From contig NW_004190483.2 of NCBI RefSeq assembly GCF_000224145.3, positions 14,688 to 78,687 on the forward strand: 64,000 bases of DNA, read 5' to 3'. Numbering within the stretch: position 1 is the stretch's first letter; each line of letters starts with the position of its first letter. The notes beneath the pieces were generated by a model. It was not told the DNA's origin. It did not search any database and saw only the letters and a program-made list of their open reading frames with translations. Both the position numbers and the translations under genes were made by a program. Below are positions 55,890 through 64,000 of the stretch, piece by piece. The DNA comes from Ciona intestinalis. Lineage: Eukaryota; Chordata; Ascidiacea; Phlebobranchia; Cionidae.

Positions 55890-58800
55890 TCACTCTTTCT
55901 TCCTCCCAATAAATGTATCCATGCTTGTGTTTATCCCACAAGCTTCACCCATCACATACATAGCTTTAGATGGAAGGAAACTAAAGGAACATCAAGTTTG
56001 GTTAAACTGGACTCTGTGGAGTGTTTGGACACATCATGGCGGGTTTAGGGGGTTGAGTTGAAATATAGCTTCTGTTTATAATTACATATACCATAACCCG
56101 TATAAGCATGTACTGTCGTTGCCCTGACACATGGGGGCAAGTAGAACTAGTTTTGGGTGTTGAAGTCATGGTCTAAATCTGGCTTAAATTGCAGACCTTT
56201 GACAGGGACGTCACCCATATAGAATATAACACATACCCTTTTAAAGCATACATGACGTATGAGAATCCTGGAAGCAACAACATTCGTTTGTTTTTCAATA
56301 TCGCATCAACCATTCGATTCACAGCATATTCAGGTTTCAATATCGGGAGAATTCTGTTGGAAGTTGGAAGGATATCTTATTACTTGGAGTTATTAAAACC
56401 TAAGTATAATGAAGTTTCGTAATCGTTTGTTAACTACAGCAGAAAAATTGGACGTATTTAATTGCATTTTCAAGAAGCAAATGGTGTTTTAACATGACAT
56501 GAGTGTTACAGTAGGTTTGTCATGTTACACCAGAAACACATGGTGTAATTATACATATACACCTCATGCTCACTGCCAAGCTACAAAAGCCACTCACGGA
56601 GTAGAAACCCCTTTAAACATTCCAGTATCGATGTAATAGGGGCAAACCACGGTCACGTGAATTCCATCTTTTCTTTGTTGCCACAACTCAAGATCCAAAG
56701 CTTCAGACAATCCAACTGCTGCAAACTTACTGTTGGGAAAAATATTTTTGAAGTAAAACACGTTAATAAGTTAGTGAATAAATAAATATTTTCACAACTA
56801 GTTTTATGAAGTGTCAACAAAACAATAACCTTGAATTGATACCCCACCAAGGGCATTAATAAGAGCAAATTTGTAATTTGACCGACACTTTACACTTCAC
56901 AGTCTAACTAAGTACACAAACCCTTTAGTATTTTAGATAGCTTTAATAGGTTTGAATAATTACACAAACCCCCACCTAGCACAATAGTCGAGCAACGCAG
57001 GCAACCCAAACACACCAGCTCCACTAGCGATTGTTACGATGTGACCACAATTCTTCTCCAACATTGAAGGAAGGAACGCCTTGATTGTCTGGTAAGACAA
57101 CCACAGTAAGTTTGTTGGTTGTTTATCTTTATCAGTGGGTAAGATACATATAGCAAGCATAAATGTTATCCATGGTTGTTATTTCAAAGCTAAAAGCAAT
57201 ATATGCTACCACTTAGAGTCTCGAGCCCACTGAGGTAGTTTAAATATTAAGGTCTTCAGTGAAACACACCTGAGACCTAGGATGTAGGTATATTACTAGG
57301 TCTATTATCCCAACACCCAAGGTGCTACCATATTTAAACCACACCTACCCAGAAATGAGCCACCGCATTAACATCCATGGTTTTGATCATAAGTTTATCG
57401 GGACAATCCATCAACCTCTTCCCGGTAACAATACCAGCATTGTTGATCAGGATGTCGACGTCGCCAACATCGGACTTTACCTGCAATACATGGTGGTTGT
57501 GTGTGGGGTATGGGGTGGTGTATATACTGTGTTACTGGCTGCGTAATGGAGCGCGCTTATATTCCAGACTGGAATAGATTATAATACCCTATGTTAATAG
57601 TCTAGGTGTGAAACATAATAAAAACAAGTAATAATGCAACAAATAAAGTTGTAACACTGGATATGGTCGAATTATAATATCTCTAGTTTCCCAGATAGGC
57701 ATGGTACAGGCGCAAAACATACACCATAAAAAACATAGGGGACATTATATGAAATAAATGCAACATTATTTTAACAATGCCGCCCTAAGTTCCAGTAAAA
57801 ATTCAAAAACCGTGAGGCCTGTGTAGAGCACATGGTGACAGCACGTCTAGTCGTCTAGTTTCCTTAAATTTATATTTACTGGTTTTTAGCTCAACTGTCA
57901 CTGACAGGAAGTAATTAATCAAATATAATACTGAAAGGTGACATGTTTTTAAAACCCCATCCCAAAAATTTTTTTCCTTTTTTTTTTTTTTTTTTTTAAT
58001 ACATAGGGGGGGGGGGGGAAAAACATTTTTTTAAACAAATTTTTTTTAAATTTTTAACCCCCAATGTTAAAAGGGGGGGTTTTTTTTTTTTTTTTTTTTC
58101 CCATCTACATTTCTTGGAAACAAATCTAACTTATTGGATGTAATGATCAGTAACCACTAACCATTACATTACAGAACTCAGAAAGGCCTACCCACCATGG
58201 CACCATACCATCCAGGGTTTGGCACTAATGGTTTCTTACATGATAAGGAAACATTATCAACGTAACAAGTCACCTTATCTGCAACATCATATATCTGTTC
58301 CCTATCACTCAGGTCACATTTGTAGCAATGATATTTCACTTTCATGTTCAAATCCTCCAACTTTTTCTTTGTCTCACCCAAACCAACGATTGAAATATCA
58401 ACGCCCACAATCGTGCAACCCAACTTTGCGAACTCAACCGATAACCTTTGACCTGGAATATAAATGAATGTAACTTATTTATCCTTGCATTGTTACAACA
58501 TGAGTGTTCTGTTTCAAACACCTGATACCCACTTACAAGTTACCACGTATGTAAATTATTTACTCTTGCATATTGTTTTTTATATGAAATTAGTTCTATA
58601 GTATAGCATAGGAAACTTCATTGATTAATTTGGTGAATGCAATATACCTTTTACTTTGGTTTATTTAATGTAATTTATTTATCCTTTTGTTGTTATAACA
58701 CAAAAAACCCCCCCCCACCTTTTTTTACGGGAAAAGGGGCTAACACGTATGTAATTTTTTTTCGGGAAGAATTTACACGTATGATATAAAATATATTAAT

Positions 58801-59055
58801 ACTAACATTAAGCTACCTCCCTGCCCAGGCTATTTTCAACAGTTTATGCACAAACGCACCACTAATGTTACACTATGGTATTAAACACAACATCATCAAC
58901 ATACCGATTCCACTCCCAGCCCCCGTTATCAATACAGTTTGCCCACGAACAACTTTTCGGCCGGTGGGAACAAAAAACATCACGATTGCTTCAAGACAAT
59001 AATACAAAGACACCAATAATGCCCAAAGTAAGTTGCCCACATCTTGAAAGTCCAT
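55890..59055 (-). CDS. SDR16C-type short-chain dehydrogenase (RDHE2/HSD17B11-like)
   Basis: Seven phase-checked exons: 59055-58905, 58452-58274, 57480-57349, 57088-56976, 56729-56598, 56353-56237, 55980-55890. They give 304 residues. The N-terminus ([19 protein letters not shown]) is a membrane anchor. The cofactor motif TGAGSGIG is at about residue 44, with VDISIVGLG at the end of the second strand, which suggests NAD(H) preference. [13 protein letters not shown] is at about 124, the catalytic Ser is in TIASGAG, and the active-site YCASK spans the exon 4/5 junction. The tail ends [10 protein letters not shown]. The SDR16C family (RDH10, SDR16C5, HSD17B11/13) oxidises retinol or steroids at the ER and lipid droplets. 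The exact substrate cannot be read from sequence. It is divergent from RNGTT. Confidence 0.92.
56809..56890. mobile_element. Second copy of the AAGTGTC MITE, SDR16C intron 4
   Basis: About 82 bp with AAGTGTCAACAAAACAATAA at the left and TTTGACCGACACTT at the right, matching 40530-40615 at both ends while the interior differs. Confidence 0.55.
57955..58102. other. Low-quality homopolymer stretch
   Basis: Long runs of T, G and A (for example 23 T, then 14 G) in a pattern unlike any other part of the window. The likeliest explanation is a poor consensus or degraded read in SDR16C intron 2. A similar damaged patch at about 58700-58780 retains pieces of a SINE tail (GCTAACACGTATGTAATTTT). Confidence 0.7.
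58470..58575 (+). mobile_element. SINE tail fragment, SDR16C intron 1
   Basis: Tail motif TGAATGTAACTTATTTATCC, ACAACATGAGTGTTCTGTTT and CCCACTTACAAGTTACCACG. It begins about twenty bases from the acceptor of exon 2. Confidence 0.6.
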
Positions 59056-59980
59056 ATTGCTACGATAATGTGTTGGCCCTATACTACAGCACTGCGTGGA
59101 TACAACACATTTCGTACTTTGTGGAACAAAAATATAGATAACTTCCTTAGGTTCATAAGCAAGTACTTTGCTAAGTTATAACTTTGTATTAATCGACTTA
59201 AACTAGTGTTTTAGGCATAATGGTATGTTGCAAATGTTTTCCTACAACGTCATTTAAAGAGACTGTTGGTATCTCCCTTATTTAAACTCATAACTAAAAG
59301 CTGAACACTCTCCGTTACAATAGAACACGTAAAACATATTCTTTATAATATTCAACACAAGAACATGTTTTTTTGCAACATCACAAATCGTACATATTTA
59401 CTATATTATAATGCGGTATAAGCCAACATTGTAACATTACCAACACCGTACCTACACCTAAAGGCAACGCAAACACTAATGTGAACTTTGTTCTTATGCT
59501 TTAACGATAAACAAACATAATGTTTGCATTACTCCGCGTGTGTTTGCAAAATGACACAAAACTTCAATTTCAAACCAGCGCGGGTTCTTTTTTCTCGCGT
59601 TCTCTTTTTCGCCTTCTTTTTAAAAAGTATAAATGAGAGTCTCTCGAATATCGAGCGAAGGAGAGAATGCAAGAAAAAGGCAGCGACAAAGTATCTTCAC
59701 ATGCATAAATTATACATGTTTGTATGGAAACTATAGAAGCCATTATTTTGCTTTTAACTAGTAAACAACTGTTGTAGTAAATTGTAGTGGCTAGTAGATG
59801 AGGTACAACACCCTAAATTTCACCTAGATGTAGCTTTTAGTTATTCTATAATGCATAGCAGGCTATACTGTTCTAAAGCAGCCATACATTTTAAATTTGT
59901 AAAATTGCAGACAATTTTGTAAACCAGTTTAATAAAAATACAAAGAAATGTAATTTTGGATTTGGATAATAAAGTCTAGA
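59056..59980. promoter_or_regulatory. Divergent upstream region of SDR16C (-) and RNGTT (+)
   Basis: 925 bp lie between the opposed start codons. There is no exon I can support. A pyrimidine-rich, CpG-containing patch at about 59560-59620 is the least AT-rich part. It is a candidate bidirectional promoter by position only. Confidence 0.35.
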
Positions 59981-62900
59981 ATGTCGTTACCACCGCGATG
60001 GCTTCATTGCCCAAGAAAAGGAAATTTGGTTGCTGGGTTATTCCTGCCATTCAAGACACCACTTGGCCCAAAATATAACAAAGATGTCCCAGAAGAATGC
60101 AGGTTTAGTGACGTGTATAAACTATATAAGCTATAGGATTTTAGAATTTACCATAAAAATCGTAGTTTATTTTGTTAAAAAGGTATAGAATTCTTGTAAG
60201 ATTATTCTGAGCAATGTTACCCTGATGGCTGATGGCCTCTCAATACATTGCATACAAAATGTCCGTTAATAATTTGTATGCACTACACAGCATTAATTTT
60301 ATACAGAAAAGCAGTTTTAAAATTATTTTATAATCCACAGGTTCAACCCTGATATGTTGTTCATGTACCTCACCAGTTTGAAAGTTACGATGTCGGTTAC
60401 AATTGATCTCACCAACACAGACAGGTGAATAGGGTGTAATACATAATGTCTTAGTGGTTGGGGTGCATGCCTGTTGCAAAGAGTTTAGGGGTTCGAGGCT
60501 GTTGCCATTTTGGGTTTATGTGTCCATTTTGGGTTTAGGTGTCCATTTTGTAACCGGGCACAAGCTGTACGTAACAGAATACCTGTGGTATGCAACTATT
60601 ATTGCCCCACCATGCAAAAATAAATAAGTTAAAAAAAAAATAAAACTAATTAATGTACGACCACTTTTTTTTATAGATTCTACAACAAGAATGTTTTCAA
60701 AGACAAAGGGATTATCCACCAAAAGATTTCATGTCGAGGGTAAATGTTGTTTTTATGTTACTATGCGTGTAAATGGCCCATCTGGGTCCAGTACCCTTGC
60801 CAGGTAGCAGTACATCAATTGATCACAAACAAAAATCTTTCAGTCATGGTGAATCTCCAGACGAACAAACAACTCGACTATTTGTTGATTTCTGCGAAAA
60901 TATGTTAAAGAAACACCCACAAACAATTATTGGTGTTCATTGCACGCATGGATATAATCGAACAGGGTTTCTTATATGTGCTTACCTGGTTGAGAAACTG
61001 GATTGGAGGTTTGGGATTATTAGTTTTAATGTACATGAATATTATTTATCTAATCGAATACAATATCGTAGATCAAATTAATTAAACAATGAAGAGAAGG
61101 AAATTAGCAACAAAACAACAGTTGTTAAAACAATCTATGGTTAAAAAATACCTAATAAAAATAAAAAAAGTCTAAAATAATATTACTTTTTTGCAATGTA
61201 ACCAATGGAGCATAAACCTTTATTATTATCTAATTCTAAAACTTATTTATTATGACACAGCATCGAAGCCGCTTACTCAGCGTTTTCTGAGGCTCGCCCC
61301 CCTGGAATATTGAAAGCTCATTATATTGAGGAGTTGTTTGAAAGATACGGCTCAAAAGACGACGCCCCCGGTCCACCCCCTTTGCCACCATGGCACACAG
61401 AGTCAGACGACACAGAAGGTTTGAAGTTATTTGATTTTTTGTGGCAGTCATAGAAACAAAACACTTAGTGCTTTGCAATGTATTTTACTCCACTCAGGGT
61501 GCTACAACCCTTTAGTGACCACTTGGTTGGAGCAATTAGCAAATGGTCTTGCCCAAGCACACATACGTCTATCAGTATCAAACATAGATTATTTTGTTAC
61601 GTCAGTAATAATTCACTGTTACACCAATGTAGAATGTAACAGAAGTAATTTGTGATGTTGTTTAATATTGGGTGGTAAGCATTAGCCACCCACAACACAC
61701 ATGTGTGCATGGATAATTATAACAAGCATAAGATACGTATATTATACATGTACAGGTATGGATGATGATGGGATAGCTTACGGGGAAGGAAGAAGTCAAA
61801 ACAATGAACGAAAAGTTAATGTGAGTATTTTCTGTAGTCTGCATATATATTTCTTGTGTTGGAGTAATGGGGTCTAGATCTAAATGGTAACACCCTGGGT
61901 GTTGGGTCTAGATGGTAGCACCCTGGGTGTTGGGGTAATGGGGTCTAGATGGTAACACCCTGGGTGTTGGGGTAATAGACCTACAAACAAGGCCTCAGGT
62001 GTGCCTCACTGAAGACCTCACCCTTATAGAACAAGCTTACCAATATCCCATATATAATTATCATTGTTTATTATTGCAGGTGAAAGTAAAGACGTTCATT
62101 GAAGGTTTAACAATATCTGGTGTTGAACAAGTTTCCACACAACCAACATTAAGTCAAGTACAACGTATTGTACAAGACATGTGTGGATGGAAAAAGTAAG
62201 CGAATCTAATTTTCTGCCAAACCTATTTTTGTAGGAATATGTTCAGCTTTTTATTTTCATTTGTTTTGTTTTATATTTTCTTCTATTTATAGTTTTTTAT
62301 TGCGTATATAACGTTGGGGTAATCAACCAACTCTGGCCTAAATCCGAGACTCCATGGCGTAGGCGTACCTCACTATAGAGCCTCATCCATATAAAATTGA
62401 ATACATCAATCATTATTATACAACACTACATATTATGACATCACAACTCCCCTTTATGACATCAGGAAAGGTTTCCCTGGTGCACAACCCGTCTCCATGA
62501 CAGTAACCAACCTCCAGCTTCTTGCTAAGAAATCCTTCATGGTCAGTTGGAAAGCTGATGGAGCTCGATACCTCATGCTTATCAATGGGAAGGACCAGGT
62601 GTTTATGTTGGATCGAGATAATGCTGTGTTTAGGGTGAGTGACAGCTGGGGTGGAGGGTTTGATGATAAGATTGAAGGGTATAGAATGTATTTTTAATTT
62701 CCAATAAATCTTTTTGATCTATTAAAAAAACACTCATTAGAAAGATTCCAAAAAATATTTATCTCATAATTCGTTGGGCTTTTTGTCTGTTACACTTAAA
62801 CCTGACTGTTATTTGGTTACGTAGATTGTTGTCGAACTTGACTATATCAGGGTTAGATATGCAGAATTTATCACAGTCACATCATATGTTATACTATGAC

Positions 62901-64000
62901 ATCAGATGTTATACTATGACATCATACTGTAACAGATTCTCCACCTTGACTTTCCACATCGTAAAGACTTAAACACGTCACTTAGAGACACCCTGGTTGA
63001 CGGGGAAATGATAATCGATGTTGTTAATGGGAATAAAGTGCCGAGGTTCCTTATTTATGACATCATAAAGTTCTCTGTGAGTTTAATAAATAAACTAATT
63101 AGTGATTTTTTTTAAAATTTGAATGCGTTAAATGAAGGACCCATAGCTCCACAATGGTGGCATCCAACCTCAAACTCACATCCTCTGGTTTAGAGGCAGG
63201 CGCGGTACCCACTATGCATTGGGGCCATGTGTATCCTATGAATAAAGGCAGTTTGACGTTTGCATGCGTTTTGTAGATTCTTATTAAATGGTTGTTTTAC
63301 GATGGCAGGGACAACCGGTGGGGGATTGTGACTTCCGTCGTCGCCTTCAATGCATTGATAAAGAAATCATTGGACCACGACACGACAAGATGCGACGAGG
63401 TTTGATTGACAAGCGACTCGAACCTTTCAGTGTGCGGAAGAAGGAGTTTTGGGAGGTGCAGACTTCGAGGGAACTACTGGATGGAAAGTAGGTAGGGTGG
63501 GGTTAAAGTGGGTTAGGGTGATTTACACAGGTTAACATGTTTGTGTTAAAGTAGGCAGGGTGGCTGGGAGTGTTAAAGTGGGTAGGGTTAGTATACAAAC
63601 TATTCTGTGTAAACACTGGTAATTAACCATATAAACCTCCCAGGTTCAGCAGCATGGTATCGCATGAAGTTGATGGATTAATATTCCAACCTGCTTCAGC
63701 AAATCCTATTGATGTAAGTTGAGTGTTTCGTGTTTGTTGTTATTCTATGGGGGTGGGGTCCTACAGTGAGGCATGCCATGGAAGCTGGGATTTAAACATG
63801 AGTTGCCCCATTACCCTAACATTGTATCACTACGCCCCCCATAGAACTTACACAGCAAGTGTGTCTAATTGAAGACGAACTTATCAAATTGTTGAAAACT
63901 TGCCTTTTATAAATAACTTTAACTCTGTAATAAAATTTTACTTCTGTTCAGAGGTACGTAGCTGGCAGGAATGATGAGATATTAAAATGGAAACCATCGT
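59981..64000 (+). CDS. RNGTT: mRNA capping enzyme (triphosphatase-guanylyltransferase), 3' cut
   Basis: Twelve exons are visible, all phase-checked: 59981-60102, 60341-60424, 60677-60739, 60844-61008, 61261-61418, 61756-61820, 62080-62195, 62466-62634, 62936-63076, 63309-63487, 63644-63713 and 63952 to the window end. They give about 460 residues; the human enzyme has 597. The N-terminal RNA 5'-triphosphatase is of the cysteine-phosphatase type with [10 protein letters not shown] (Cys about 123). After an acidic linker the guanylyltransferase has the nucleophile motif KADGAR (Lys about 287), motif [12 protein letters not shown], IIIa [20 protein letters not shown] and V DEILKWKP. It caps nascent RNA polymerase II transcripts in the nucleus. 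The OB-fold end of the protein lies beyond the window. Introns hold SINE and repeat B copies. Confidence 0.97.
60455..60645 (-). mobile_element. SINE with recognisable tRNA-like head, RNGTT intron 2
   Basis: The head reads TAGTGGTTGGGGTGCATGCC (A-box-like) and GGGGTTCGAGGCT (B-box-like). It is followed by a shortened body with a duplicated CCATTTTGGGTTTA and the tail (GGGCACAAGCTGTACGTAAC, ATTGCCCCACCATGCAAAAA), ending in an A-rich run. It is the clearest evidence that the family is tRNA-derived. Confidence 0.7.
61858..62036 (+). repeat. Repeat B with internal tandem units, RNGTT intron 6
   Basis: The block GGTCTAGATGGTAACACCCT-GGGTGTTGGGGTAAT is repeated about three times and then joins the family B 3' part (CTCAGGTGTGCCTCACTGAA). 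Other copies in RNGTT introns lie at about 62310-62400 and 63747-63830. Confidence 0.6.
63120..63225 (-). mobile_element. SINE head fragment, RNGTT intron 9
   Basis: A reversed tRNA-like head: CCACAATGGTGGCATCCAAC, CTCAAACTCACATCCTCTGG, GGCGCGGTACCCACTATGC. The body and tail are missing. Confidence 0.5.

Noticed and set aside
59524-59736. 70-codon plus frame before RNGTT
   Set aside because: No homology, no splice link in phase to RNGTT exon 1, and AT-rich random-like composition.

Overview
The window looks like genomic DNA from a tunicate of the genus Ciona, probably C. intestinalis/robusta. The sequence is AT-rich and gene-dense, with many short introns and chordate-type gene content. It carries dispersed tRNA-derived SINEs and miniature inverted-repeat elements, and two runs of N mark scaffold gaps (39084-39133 and 42894-43393). 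The species call is inference; a eukaryotic, chordate-like source is clear from the splice structure and protein families.

Layout, left to right. (1) 1-2261 (-): 5' part of an unrecognised, very acidic protein. (2) 3062-12576 (+): CCDC81, 17 exons, with a possible internal alternative first exon. (3) 12577-16062: gene-poor, repeats. (4) 16063-20798 (-): SYNCRIP/hnRNP R, 12 exons. (5) 22168-30727 (-): a tight same-strand cluster read in the order MORF4L1, PCNP, ERCC1 and XPO5. ERCC1 lies whole and intronless in a PCNP intron, and the PCNP stop is two bases before the ATG of the intronless XPO5. (6) 31352-42486 (-): NPAT, about 19 exons, one of them 3.4 kb and made largely of two protein repeat arrays. 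(7) 44256-53467 (+): an IAP protein with three BIRs, a UBA-like segment and a RING, plus a long N-terminal domain I do not recognise. (8) 55890-59055 (-): an SDR16C-type short-chain dehydrogenase. (9) 59981-64000 (+): mRNA capping enzyme RNGTT, cut by the window end.

Functionally the window holds housekeeping and nuclear genes: RNA capping, small-RNA export, hnRNP function, chromatin reading, histone-gene activation and DNA repair. It also holds a cell-death regulator, a centrosome/cilium-type protein and a probable retinoid/steroid dehydrogenase. Three gene pairs are divergent (acidic gene/CCDC81, NPAT/IAP, SDR16C/RNGTT) and may share promoters.

The observations most worth checking are the PCNP-ERCC1-XPO5 arrangement, the array of about 40 CDK-type S-P-x-K units in NPAT, the unexplained N-terminal domain of the IAP, and the repeated conversion of a SINE tail into minisatellites inside introns. 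All exon boundaries were read by eye from GT/AG sites and reading-phase continuity; none was tested against transcripts.
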